DNA of 64,000 nt from JBQTKD01 sp052386455 (GTDB taxonomy: Bacteria > Actinomycetota > Actinomycetes > Sporichthyales > Sporichthyaceae), in assembly GCA_052386455.1 (NCBI GenBank), contig JBQTKD010000058.1:1-64000 (forward strand), written 5' to 3'. Of this stretch, positions 55,379 to 63,728 are shown in pieces. Below the pieces are notes generated by a model. That model was not told where the DNA came from. It worked only from the letters and a program-made list of their open reading frames with translations, and did no database searches. Both the position numbers and the translations under genes were made by a program. Numbering within the stretch: the stretch's first letter is position 1; every line of letters starts with the position of its first letter.

Positions 55379-55520
55379 GCGGCGCACTATATGACCCGTC
55401 AGATTCTGGATCTATGACACTCATCACGCCGGGCGCGTCGCGCCGAGGCGACCCGGGCCCGCACGACCCGAAAGAAAGTGCCGAACGGCGCGCAGCAACC
55501 CTGAGATAGCCTCGCGAATC

Positions 55521-58500
55521 GTGTATCAAGCCGTTCCCGCCCAGGTAGACCTGCCCGCTCTCGAACGAGAAGTTCTCGCCTTCTGGGCGGAGAACCGGAT
55601 CTTCGAGCGGTCCCTCGAGGCGACGGCCGACGGCCCGCCGTGGGTCTTCTACGAGGGCCCGCCCACCGCCAACGGCATGCCCGGCACCCACCACGTCGAA
55701 GCGCGCGTTTTCAAGGACGTCTTTCCGCGGTACCGGACCATGAAGGGCTACTCGGTCGGCCGCAAGGCCGGCTGGGACTGTCACGGCCTCCCGGTCGAGC
55801 TCGCCGTGGAGAAGGAGCTCGGGTTCTCCGGCAAGGGCGACATCGAGGCCTTCGGTGTCGCGGAGTTCAACGCCAAGTGTCGGGCGTCGGTCCTCAAGCA
55901 CGTCGACGCCTTCCGCGCGATGACCGAGCGCATGGGCTACTGGGTCAACCTCGACGAGGCGTACTGGACCATGGACTCCGCCTACGTGCAGAGCGTCTGG
56001 TGGAGCCTGGCCAAGATCTTCGACGACGGCCGGCTCGTCCAGGACCACCGCGTCGCCCCGTACTGCCCCCGCTGCGGCACCGGCCTCTCGGACCACGAGC
56101 TCGCCCAGGGCTACGAGACGGTCGTCGACCCGTCCGTCTACGTCCGTTTCCCGCTGACCTCCGGTCCGCACGCGGGCACCACGGACCTGCTCGTCTGGAC
56201 CACCACGCCGTGGACCCTGGTCTCCAACACCGCCGTCGCCGCGCGCGCGGACGTCGACTACGTCGTGGCTCGCGTCGGCGAGGGCAACCCGGTGATCGTC
56301 GCCGAGGCCCTGCTGGAAAAGGCTCTCGGCGAGGGCGCCGAGGTTCTCGAGCGGCTCGTCGGCGCGGACATGGAGCGCTGGACGTACCGGCGCCCCTTCG
56401 AGTTGGTCGCGTTCCCGGACGACGTCCCGACGCACTACGTGGTCCTTGCGGACTACGTCACCACCGAGGACGGCACCGGTCTGGTCCACCAGTCCCCCGC
56501 GTTCGGTGCCGAGGACCTCGAGGTGTGCCGCAGGTACGGGCTGCCGGTCGTGAACCCGGTGAAGGCGGACGGGCACTTCTCCGACGACGTTCCGCTCGTC
56601 GGCGGCGTGTTCTTCAAGAAGGCCGACGAGGCCCTCGTCGCGGATCTGCAGGCGCGCGGCGTGCTCTTCAAGCACCTGCCGTACGAGCACCCGTACCCGC
56701 ACTGCTGGCGCTGCCACACCGCGCTCATCTACTACGCGCAGCCGTCCTGGTACATCCGCACGACCGCGGTGAAGGACGCGCTGCTGCGCGAGAACGCCGC
56801 CACCACCTGGTACCCGCCGACCATCAAGGACGGCCGGTACGGGGACTGGCTGCACAACAACATCGACTGGGCGCTGTCCCGCAACCGGTACTGGGGCACT
56901 CCCCTGCCGATCTGGCGCTGCTCGGAGAACCACCTCACCGCCATCCAGTCGCTGCTCGCGCTGAGCGAACTGGTCGGCCGGGACCTGAGCGACCTGGACC
57001 CGCACCGTCCGTACATCGACGAGGTCGCGTTCGCGTGCCCGCAGTGCGGCGACGAGGCGCGACGCGTCCCGGAGGTCATCGACGCCTGGTACGACTCGGG
57101 CGCGATGCCCTTCGCGCAGTGGGGGTACCCGCACTCCGGGGAGCCGCTCGAGGGGCGGTATCCCGCACAGTTCATCTGCGAGGCGATCGACCAGACCCGC
57201 GGCTGGTTCTACACGCTGATGGCCGTCGGCACGCTCGTGTTCGACGAGTCTCCGTACGAGAACGTCCTGTGCCTCGGCCACATCCTGGCCGAAGACGGCC
57301 GCAAGATGTCCAAGCACCTGGGCAACATCCTCGAGCCGCTGCCGCTCATGGAGGCCCACGGCGCCGACGCGCTGCGCTGGTTCATGGCGTGCTCCGGCTC
57401 GCCGTGGTCGGCTCGCCGGGTCGGGCACACCGCGCTGCAGGACGTCGTCCGCAAGACGCTGCTGACCTACTGGAACACCGTCGCCTTCCAGTCCCTCTAC
57501 GCCCGCACCGCGGGCTGGACGCCCGAGACGCCGGCACCCGCCGTCGCCGAGCGGCCGGCGATGGACCGCTGGGCGCTGTCCGAGGCGCACCGCCTCGCCC
57601 GCGAGGTCGACGCGGCGCTGGAGGACTTCGACACCCAGAAGACCGGCCGCCTACTCGCGGCCTACGTCGACGACCTGTCGAACTGGTACGTGCGCCGCTG
57701 CAGGCGGCGGTTCTGGGCCGGCGACCCCGCCGCGCTCGCCACCCTGCACGAGTGCCTGCAGACCGTCACGCTCCTCATGGCCCCGCTGACCCCGTTCATC
57801 GCCGAGCGGGTCTGGCAGGACCTGTTCCGCGGCCAACCCCCCGTTGCGGATTCGGTCCACTTGGCGGCCTGGCCCACGCCGGACGCCGCCCTGATCGACG
57901 ACGACCTGAACGCGCAGATGGGTCTGGCCAGGCGCCTGGTCGAGCTGGGCCGGGCCGCGCGCGCCGACAGCGCCGTGAAGACTCGCCAGCCGCTCTCGCG
58001 TGCCCTCATCGGCGCGCAGGGCTGGTCCGCGCTGAACGACGACCTGCGGGCGCAGATCGCCGAGGAGCTCAACGTGACCCGCCTCGAGTCGCTCGGGGCG
58101 GCGGGCGCGGACCTCGTCGACTACTCGGCCAAGGCGAATTTCCGGGCGTTGGGCAAGCGGTTCGGGAAGGGCACTCAGCCCGTCGCCGCCGCGATCGCAG
58201 CCGCCGACGCCGCGGAGCTGGCCGCCGCGCTGCGCTCCGGCGCGAACACAACGGTCCTGGTCGAGGGCGAACCGGTCGAGGTCGGGCCGGACGAGGTGAT
58301 CGTCACCGAGACCCCGCGCGAGGGCTGGGCGGTCGCTCGCGAGGGCGAGACGGTCGCCCTCGACCTGACGATCACGCCGGAGCTGCGCCGCGCGGGCCTG
58401 GCCCGCGAGGCGATCCGGGCGATCCAGGAGGCGCGCAAGAGCGCTGGCCTGGAGGTTTCCGACCGCATCCTGCTCGGCTGGCACGCGGGCGACGCCGAGG

Positions 58501-58649
58501 CCGCCGACGCGCTGCGCGAGCACGCCGACCTGATCGCGGCGGAGGTGCTCGCCACGTCCCTGAACGAACTGTCCGGGCCGGCGTCCGGCGCGAACGCCGT
58601 GAACGCCGACCCGGACCTGGATCTAACGCTTCACCTGACCAAAGCCTGA
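55521..58649 (+). CDS. ileS: Isoleucyl-tRNA synthetase
   Basis: 1042 residues. HIGH-type signature GPPTANGMPGTHHVEARV, editing domain with LVWTTTPWTLVSNTAVAA, KMSKS loop as DGRKMSKHLGNILEP, and the anticodon domain to the end. The KMSKH form is seen in actinobacterial enzymes. GTG 55521 has no obvious ribosome-binding site. The 245-base gap upstream (55276-55520) holds one GC hairpin at about 55356-55378 but no T-box sequence such as TGGNACC. Confidence 0.97.
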   Translation: MYQAVPAQVDLPALEREVLAFWAENRIFERSLEATADGPPWVFYEGPPTANGMPGTHHVEARVFKDVFPRYRTMKGYSVGRKAGWDCHGLPVELAVEKELGFSGKGDIEAFGVAEFNAKCRASVLKHVDAFRAMTERMGYWVNLDEAYWTMDSAYVQSVWWSLAKIFDDGRLVQDHRVAPYCPRCGTGLSDHELAQGYETVVDPSVYVRFPLTSGPHAGTTDLLVWTTTPWTLVSNTAVAARADVDYVVARVGEGNPVIVAEALLEKALGEGAEVLERLVGADMERWTYRRPFELVAFPDDVPTHYVVLADYVTTEDGTGLVHQSPAFGAEDLEVCRRYGLPVVNPVKADGHFSDDVPLVGGVFFKKADEALVADLQARGVLFKHLPYEHPYPHCWRCHTALIYYAQPSWYIRTTAVKDALLRENAATTWYPPTIKDGRYGDWLHNNIDWALSRNRYWGTPLPIWRCSENHLTAIQSLLALSELVGRDLSDLDPHRPYIDEVAFACPQCGDEARRVPEVIDAWYDSGAMPFAQWGYPHSGEPLEGRYPAQFICEAIDQTRGWFYTLMAVGTLVFDESPYENVLCLGHILAEDGRKMSKHLGNILEPLPLMEAHGADALRWFMACSGSPWSARRVGHTALQDVVRKTLLTYWNTVAFQSLYARTAGWTPETPAPAVAERPAMDRWALSEAHRLAREVDAALEDFDTQKTGRLLAAYVDDLSNWYVRRCRRRFWAGDPAALATLHECLQTVTLLMAPLTPFIAERVWQDLFRGQPPVADSVHLAAWPTPDAALIDDDLNAQMGLARRLVELGRAARADSAVKTRQPLSRALIGAQGWSALNDDLRAQIAEELNVTRLESLGAAGADLVDYSAKANFRALGKRFGKGTQPVAAAIAAADAAELAAALRSGANTTVLVEGEPVEVGPDEVIVTETPREGWAVAREGETVALDLTITPELRRAGLAREAIRAIQEARKSAGLEVSDRILLGWHAGDAEAADALREHADLIAAEVLATSLNELSGPASGANAVNADPDLDLTLHLTKA

Positions 58650-58653
58650 CGGC

Positions 58654-59988
58654 TCAGTTCTGGGGCGGAGTCACCGCTCCACCGATCGGCGAACCCTCGG
58701 GGCCCGGAATCGGGTTGACCCCGGGCAGGGTCGAGTCCTCGGCCGGACCCTGCGGCGCAGCCGGAACGGCGGCGGGCTGGGTGGCGTCGGCGGGCGGTGC
58801 GGCATTGGCCTCCGGCGCCGCCGGGGCTGCCGGCTCGCCCGCTGCCGGCGGAGCCGGGTTCACGACCCCCGGCGAGGACGGAGCGGACTGGTCCTGCGGA
58901 GCAGCAGGCTGCGAGCCCTCCGCCGGCGGAAGCGGGTCGACGCCGGGCGCGCCGGGAGTGGTCGACTGCTCCTGCGGCGCTGCCGGAGCCTCCGGCGCGG
59001 CGGGAGCGGCAGGCGCGGCGGGAGCGGACTGCTCCTTGCCCTGCGCGGGAGTCGGGGAGTCGGATCCAGGGCGGCCGGAGAGCGAGGGAATCTCCGGCGA
59101 GATGGGCTCGGTGTTCTCGCTCTTGTCCTGCTCGGAGTCGTCCTTCGGCTTCGCAGCCTCCGCACCGGACCTGACCTGGTCGCCCAGCTCGCTCAGGCCC
59201 GCCTTCGCCTCGTCGGCCGGCTCCTCGCCAGGGGCAGCGGGCTCGCTGTCGTGCCCCTTGGTCTGCGGCTTCGCGTTGCCGACGACCTTCTTGACTCGGG
59301 CCACCGGCTCCTTGGCGATCGCCGCCGCCTCCTCGGCCGAGAGCTCACGGCCCGCGCCCGCGTAGGTGACGTCGATCAGCGTCTCGCCGACCCTGCTGCC
59401 GACCAGGTAGCCGGTACCCGCGGCGGGCTGGTCCTTGGCGACGTAGTTGAAGTCGAACGCGTAGGCCCAGGCCTCGTCCGCACCCTCCACCGTGATGGGG
59501 ACGAGCTTCGTGGTGGCCGTCGCGTCCTTGACATCCGGCGTCTGCGCGATGGAGGCGAGCAACTGCTGTTTGAAGCAGTCCGCGCCCTTGTCGCTGCGGC
59601 GCAGCTCCTGGTTGGCGGATGCGGCGTCGGAGTCCTCGAGAACCCTCGCGACCGAGTCGACCTGGCTGCTCGAGGCCTCGGGCGTGCCCGCCTTGTCGGC
59701 CTGTACGAACACCGAGCCGCGGCTCTGCGCCACGGGCGTCGGCGCCGTGGTCGCCATGCACTCGTAGAACGCCCTCTCGCCCGTGTCGTCGGTGGCCTTC
59801 GCGGCAGTCGCCGAAGCCGCGTAGCCCTCGGGCAGGTCGTTCTGCTGGACGACGCCCGCGTTGGCGAGCGCCTTGCCCTCTGCGGGACCCGGCCCCGTCT
59901 GAGCCGCAACAACCTGCCCTGCGACAGCTGCCAGCAGCCCCGACAGGCCGAGGGCCGTGATTGCGGCGGTTCTGGGTCGGACTCGCAT
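58654..59988 (-). CDS. Secreted protein with Pro/Ala-rich C-terminus
   Basis: 444 residues. A signal peptide (about 1-29, ending QVVAAQTG) and a folded region (about 30-235) with two cysteines precede a disordered, acidic then Pro/Ala/Gln-rich tail of 200 residues. Blocks YECMATTAPTPVAQSRGSVF and RVLEDSDAASANQEL are not recognised as a family. The tail could cross the peptidoglycan layer. GGGGGAAC lies before the ATG 59988. It is convergent with ileS, four bases between stops, and downstream of divIVA. Confidence 0.8.
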   Translation of the reverse strand: MRVRPRTAAITALGLSGLLAAVAGQVVAAQTGPGPAEGKALANAGVVQQNDLPEGYAASATAAKATDDTGERAFYECMATTAPTPVAQSRGSVFVQADKAGTPEASSSQVDSVARVLEDSDAASANQELRRSDKGADCFKQQLLASIAQTPDVKDATATTKLVPITVEGADEAWAYAFDFNYVAKDQPAAGTGYLVGSRVGETLIDVTYAGAGRELSAEEAAAIAKEPVARVKKVVGNAKPQTKGHDSEPAAPGEEPADEAKAGLSELGDQVRSGAEAAKPKDDSEQDKSENTEPISPEIPSLSGRPGSDSPTPAQGKEQSAPAAPAAPAAPEAPAAPQEQSTTPGAPGVDPLPPAEGSQPAAPQDQSAPSSPGVVNPAPPAAGEPAAPAAPEANAAPPADATQPAAVPAAPQGPAEDSTLPGVNPIPGPEGSPIGGAVTPPQN

Positions 59989-60953
59989 CGATGTTCCCCC
60001 TGGTGACGTCGGTTGACCCGTGGCCTCGCACGGAAAGCGGGCCCAGTCGTATCGCGAGAGGGATGCCCGTCACTTTGATCAACATGCGTCACAGGAGTTA
60101 ATTCACTCGATCGGGTGAACCGCCAAAAAAGGTTCCGCGCCGCCGGTCGACCGGCGGCGCGGAACACGCGAGGGGGAGCCTTGGCGGCGGAGCCGCCGGC
60201 ATAGGACTCGTCCTCGTAGATCAGGAAGCCGCGCAACGGCTGGCGCGGGGCGCCGGCAGAGGCGTGCGAGGCGCGGGGACCGTTGGCCATGTTGTCGCCC
60301 TCGGCGGGAGCGTCCAGCTGACGAAGCTGGCCCTCGAGGAAGGACTTCAGGCGGCTGCGGTACTCGCGCTCGAACTGGCGAAGCTGGTCGAGCTGGGCTT
60401 CCAGCGCGTTCCGCTGGGTCTCCAGCACGCCGATGATCGTGCGGTGCTTGTCCTGCGCGTCGCGCTCGAGGGCGTCGGCCTTGTTCCGGGCCTCGCGCTC
60501 GATCGCCTCGGCCTTGGAACGGGCGTCGCCGACGATCTTGTTCGCCTCGCCACGGGCCTCGGCGATCGCCTGGTCGGCGGTCTGCTGGGCCAGGGCGAGC
60601 ACGCGGGCGGCGCTGTCGGCGCCGCTGGAGACGACCGGCTCGGGCGCGGGCGCCTCGACGGTCTTGGGCGGCTCGGGCGCGGCGGCAACGGGCGCGGGCT
60701 CGGGCTCCGGCTCGGGCTTCTTCTCCTCGACGACCGCCTGCGGCGCCGTGGTGGCGGCGGGGGCCGGCGTGGCGGAGGCAGCCTTCGTCGCGGCGGCGAG
60801 CTTGGCACGCAGCTCGTCGTTCTCGCGGATCAGGCGGCGCAGCTCGGTCTCGACCTCGTCGAGGAAGGCGTCAACCTCGTCCTCGTCGTAGCCCTCGCGT
60901 AGACGGACGGTCGTGAACTGCTTGTTCCGCACGTCCTCGGGGGTCAGCGGCAT
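59376..60953 (-). CDS. divIVA: DivIVA/Wag31 polar growth protein (stop codon lost)
   Basis: The N-terminus MPLTPEDVRNKQFTTVRLRE, GYDEDEVDAFLDEVETEL and RLIRENDELRAKL is the lipid-binding DivIVA domain. A Pro/Glu-rich linker (about 70-105) and a long coiled-coil (about 110-215) follow, then GFLIYEDESYAGG. Wag31 recruits the cell-wall machinery to poles. The frame does not end there: no stop occurs in any frame before the hairpin at 60132-60165 and its T-run, and the frame stays open to 59376, deep in the next gene. The useful protein is about 260 residues (60166-60953). The rest reads through an intergenic region and the secreted-protein gene. Confidence 0.85.
   Translation of the reverse strand: MPLTPEDVRNKQFTTVRLREGYDEDEVDAFLDEVETELRRLIRENDELRAKLAAATKAASATPAPAATTAPQAVVEEKKPEPEPEPAPVAAAPEPPKTVEAPAPEPVVSSGADSAARVLALAQQTADQAIAEARGEANKIVGDARSKAEAIEREARNKADALERDAQDKHRTIIGVLETQRNALEAQLDQLRQFEREYRSRLKSFLEGQLRQLDAPAEGDNMANGPRASHASAGAPRQPLRGFLIYEDESYAGGSAAKAPPRVFRAAGRPAARNLFWRFTRSSELTPVTHVDQSDGHPSRDTTGPAFRARPRVNRRHQGEHRCESDPEPPQSRPSACRGCWQLSQGRLLRLRRGRVPQRARRSPTRASSSRTTCPRATRLRRLPRRPPTTRARGRSTSAWRPRRRRPWRRAAARCSYRPTRRARPRPRAARSTRSRGFSRTPTPHPPTRSCAAATRARTASNSSCSPPSRRRRMSRTRRPPRSSSPSRWRVRTRPGPTRSTSTTSPRTSPPRVPATWSAAGSARR
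60125..60165 (-). terminator. Intrinsic terminator after divIVA
   Basis: A perfect 34-bp palindrome (60132-60165, arms of 17 bases starting GTTCCGCGCC) followed on the minus strand by TTTTTT at 60130-60125. This is the best intrinsic terminator in the window. It lies directly behind the normal end of divIVA but inside its open frame. Confidence 0.85.
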
Positions 60954-61001
60954 CTGGTCACCTCAGAGAGATCGTCGACGTTCGGGATAGACCGTATCGC
61001 G

Positions 61002-61286
61002 TCACAGCGTCCGGGCGACGCTGAGCCCGAGGGAGACGATGACAAATAGCACAAGGAACGATAGGTCAAGACTCACTCCACCAAGCCTGAGTGGGGGGAT
61101 GAACCGCCGCAGGAACTTCAGCGGCGGATCCGTGATCGAGTACAGGACTTCCAGAACGACCACGGCAACCCCACGGGGCTGATAGGACCGCGCGAACATG
61201 AACACGTAGTCCATGATCAGGCGCGCGATCAGCAGCACCATGAAGGTGGTCAGGATGGCGACGAGGGCCTGGCCTACGGGTGTCAC
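61002..61286 (-). CDS. YggT-family membrane protein
   Basis: 94 residues with two hydrophobic segments (VAILTTFMVLLIARLIMDYV and the C-terminal LDLSFLVLFVIVSLGLSV) around a PPLKFLRRFIPPLRLGG loop, the YggT signature. The gene lies between sepF and divIVA as in most actinomycetes. It may take part in division or osmotic tolerance, but function is unproven. GTG 61286 start. Confidence 0.95.
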   Translation of the reverse strand: MTPVGQALVAILTTFMVLLIARLIMDYVFMFARSYQPRGVAVVVLEVLYSITDPPLKFLRRFIPPLRLGGVSLDLSFLVLFVIVSLGLSVARTL

Positions 61287-61425
61287 GACTCGCCCCCGGA
61301 CAGCACAAGAGGCCCAGGGGTCGCTCGGACCACCCAGGCCTCGTTGGCCTCACAACTACTCCCCCGTACGTTCACAACCGACATCCTGCCCGGTGAGCCA
61401 CCAGCTGCACCAACCGACCCGCTGA

Positions 61426-61905
61426 TCAGCTCTGGTTGAAGAAGCCGCCGCGGGCGATTCGGGCCTTGTCCTCGGCCGTCACGTCCACGTTGGCCGGGGA
61501 GAGCAGGAACACCTTCTGCGTCACCCGTTCGATGGTGCCGTGGCAGCCGAACACCAGGCCGGCGGAGAAGTCGACCAGGCGCTTGGCGTCGGCCTCGTCC
61601 ATGTCGGTCAGGTTCATGATCACCGGCACGCCCTCGCGGAAGTGCTCGCCGATCTGGCGCGCCTCGTTGTAGGTGCGCGGGTGCAGCGTCGTGATCCGGT
61701 ACGGGTCGATGACCGGCGGCGGCGGCACCTCGGTGCGCGGGGTCGGCGGAGCCATCCGGCGTTCGGCGACGGCGACGTGGCGCGACACGGGCTCCGGAGA
61801 GCGGGTGTACGAGCGCTCCTCGCGCGGTTCCTCGCGGTCGTCGTCGTAGCGGTCGGCTTCCTCGACGAGGCCGAGGTAGACGCCGAACTTGTTTAGCGCG
61901 CCCAT
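61426..61905 (-). CDS. sepF: Cell division protein SepF
   Basis: 159 residues. An N-terminal membrane-targeting helix (MGALNKFGVYLGLVEEAD), a charged linker, and the globular SepF domain (about 70-159: TLHPRTYNEARQIGEHFREG, VPVIMNLTDMDEADAKRLVD, FSAGLVFGCHGTIERVTQKV, FLLSPANVDV). It tethers FtsZ to the membrane in actinobacteria, which lack FtsA. It is part of the ftsZ-pgeF-yggS-sepF-yggT-divIVA row. Confidence 0.96.
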   Translation of the reverse strand: MGALNKFGVYLGLVEEADRYDDDREEPREERSYTRSPEPVSRHVAVAERRMAPPTPRTEVPPPPVIDPYRITTLHPRTYNEARQIGEHFREGVPVIMNLTDMDEADAKRLVDFSAGLVFGCHGTIERVTQKVFLLSPANVDVTAEDKARIARGGFFNQS

Positions 61906-61964
61906 GCGCCCAGCCCCTTCGATCCGCGTGGTGCGGGACTGTGGTCGACCCCGCTCTGGCGACG

Positions 61965-62699
61965 CTAGCGCCTGCGCGGACGCGGACCGAGCAACCCGGA
62001 CCCGACACGCACATGTGTCGCCCCGGCGGCCACCGCGGCCTCCAGATCGCCACTCATTCCGGCCGAAATCCAGGTCGCGCGGGGGTACTCCACCCGCAGC
62101 GCGGCACTCAGTTCCGCCAGCTCCGCGAACACCGGCGCGGGATCGACGCCGGGTGGCGCGACGAGCATCAGGCCGCGCAGTTCCAGCGCCGGCGCTGCGG
62201 CGACCGCGGCCGCGAGCCCGAGAACCTCGGCGGCCGGCGCACCACCGCGATCGGGAGTCGGCATCGGGTCCAGGTTCGCCTGCAGCAGCACGCCGAGCGG
62301 CGTCTCGCGGCCCAGCGCCGCCCGCCCGAGCGCGGCGACGAGGCGCCCGCGGTCCACGGAGTGCACGACGTCGGCGTACCGAGCCACCGAGCCGACCTTG
62401 TTGGTCTGCAGGGCTCCGACGAAGTGCCAGGTCAGCCGAGGAGCTTGCGACTCGGCCAGACAAGGCCGGGGGTTCTGCAATTCGGCGAACTTGGCCGAGG
62501 CCTCCTGGTCCCGGCTCTCCCCCACGTCCCGCACGCCAAGGTCGGCGAGGATGGCCACGTCCGAGGCGGGCCAGGTCTTGGTGATCGCCACCAGCGTCAC
62601 CTCGTCGGCGTCGCGCCCCGCCGCCTTCGCCGCGGCCTCGATCCTCGCCCGCACGTCCCCGAGGTTCGCCGCCAGCTCCTCCCGCCGCTCCCTGCTCAT
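61965..62699 (-). CDS. YggS-family PLP-homeostasis protein
   Basis: 244 residues, alanine-racemase-like N-terminal barrel that binds PLP. The PLP lysine is in VTLVAITKTWPASDVAIL, the family block WHFVGALQTNKV is present, and WISAGMSGDLEAAVAAGATH, VRVGSGLLG ends it. In actinobacteria it lies between pgeF and sepF. Two tandem hairpin repeats separate it from pgeF. Confidence 0.95.
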   Translation of the reverse strand: MSRERREELAANLGDVRARIEAAAKAAGRDADEVTLVAITKTWPASDVAILADLGVRDVGESRDQEASAKFAELQNPRPCLAESQAPRLTWHFVGALQTNKVGSVARYADVVHSVDRGRLVAALGRAALGRETPLGVLLQANLDPMPTPDRGGAPAAEVLGLAAAVAAAPALELRGLMLVAPPGVDPAPVFAELAELSAALRVEYPRATWISAGMSGDLEAAVAAGATHVRVGSGLLGPRPRRR

Positions 62700-62704
62700 C
62701 GCCG

Positions 62705-62754
62705 GAACGTCCGACCGAAGGTGAGCAATAGGCCACGGGCGGTCGGACGTCCCG
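62705..62754. repeat. GTCCGACC hairpin repeat, copy 2
   Basis: Arms ACGTCCGACC and GGTCGGACGT around GTGAGCAATAGGCCAC. It is the upstream-most of two tandem copies in the pgeF-yggS gap, with a period of 62 bases. Confidence 0.85.
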
Positions 62755-62766
62755 TGGGCAACTCCC

Positions 62767-62816
62767 GAACGTCCGACCGAAGGTGAGCAATAGGCCACGG
62801 GCGGTCGGACGTCCCG
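62767..62816. repeat. GTCCGACC hairpin repeat, copy 3
   Basis: Same 50 bases as copy 2, in the same orientation. The loop sequence GTGAGCAATAGGCCAC is identical, which suggests a recent tandem duplication. Confidence 0.85.
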
Positions 62817-62833
62817 AGGAGTGGTGGGAGTGT

Positions 62834-63604
62834 TCACGGGCACGGCTCGAGCCAGATCAGGCCCGCGAAGCGGCCGGTGGTGCCGTCGCGGCGGTAGGAG
62901 AACTGGTCGGGGTCCTCGGCGGTGCACTCCCCGACGATGCCGACCTGCTCGACGCCGAGGCCGTGGAGCTGGCGGCGCACTCCGGCGCGCAGCTCGAGAC
63001 TCGGGGTGCCCGTCCGGGTGCGGCCGCCCCCGTCCAGCACGCCGGGAGCGGCGGCGGCGACGGTGGCCTGCATGTCGGCCGGGACCTCGTAGCAGCAGGC
63101 GCCGATGGCCGGGCCGATCCAGGCGACGATTCGCCCGGGGCTGGCGCCGTGCTCGCGCATGGTGCGCACCGTGGCCTCGACGACTCCGAGCTCGACGCCC
63201 CTGCGTCCGGCGTGCGCGACGCCCACAACCCGTGCCAGCGGGTCGGCCAGGAGCACCGGCACGCAGTCGGCCACCATCACGACCAGCGCGAGGCCGGGCT
63301 CGGTGGTGACCAGGCCGTCTGCGACGGGCGGTTCGGTGGGCCGGTTGGACACGAACGCCACCGCGTTGCCGTGCACCTGCTCGGAAAACACCAGCCGCTC
63401 GGGCGCCAGCCCGATCGCGGAGGCGACGGCGGCCCGGTTGGCCGCAACGGTCCGAGCGTCGTCGCCGACGTGCAGCGCCAGGTTCAGATCTCCGTACGGC
63501 GGGAAGCTCTCGCCCCCCGCCCGCGTCGTGAAGACCCCACGGATCCCCCGCGGCCACGCAGGCCTCACCAGCGGCAACACGTCGTCCAGTCTCCTCTCCC
63601 TCAC
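62834..63604 (-). CDS. pgeF: Multi-copper polyphenol oxidase-fold (YfiH/PgeF) protein
   Basis: 256 residues. YfiH/PgeF signatures: RGVFTTRAGGESFPPYGDLN, LVFSEQVHGNAVAFV (His), VVMVADCVPVLLADP (Cys), VVGVAHAGRRGVELGVVEAT (His; Arg where Trp is usual), WIGPAIGACCYEV. The family corrects mis-incorporated amino acids in peptidoglycan precursors, or oxidises nucleosides/phenols. GTG 63604 is inferred: the longer frame crosses the palindromic repeat. Confidence 0.92.
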   Translation of the reverse strand: MRERRLDDVLPLVRPAWPRGIRGVFTTRAGGESFPPYGDLNLALHVGDDARTVAANRAAVASAIGLAPERLVFSEQVHGNAVAFVSNRPTEPPVADGLVTTEPGLALVVMVADCVPVLLADPLARVVGVAHAGRRGVELGVVEATVRTMREHGASPGRIVAWIGPAIGACCYEVPADMQATVAAAAPGVLDGGGRTRTGTPSLELRAGVRRQLHGLGVEQVGIVGECTAEDPDQFSYRRDGTTGRFAGLIWLEPCP

Positions 63605-63612
63605 CCAAAAAC

Positions 63613-63698
63613 GTCTGACCAGCAGCGCTGTACAGCGCTGCTGGTCAGACATTCGGGGCAAATCGGACGCAGAATTCGCACGGAGCGCTGTACAGCGC
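63613..63698. repeat. Paired GCTGTACAGC palindromic element, copy B
   Basis: A perfect 38-bp palindrome (63613-63650, core AGCGCTGTACAGCGCT) and a second core, GAGCGCTGTACAGCGCAG (63683-63698 region), 59 bases apart, between ftsZ and pgeF. It is the inverted counterpart of the pair at 5267-5340. Confidence 0.85.
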
Positions 63699-63728
63699 AG
63701 ATGGCGAACGCAGCGGGTGGCGGGGTGG

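Noticed and set aside
55276..55520. Search for an ileS T-box riboswitch, known for actinobacterial ileS.
   Set aside because: No TGGNACC box or AGTA/GNUG elements were found in the 245-base leader, only one GC hairpin.
55640..59365. 1241-codon open frame on the plus strand.
   Set aside because: Overlaps ileS in another phase and then runs antisense to the Pro/Ala-rich gene. The composition is Arg/Pro/Gly only.
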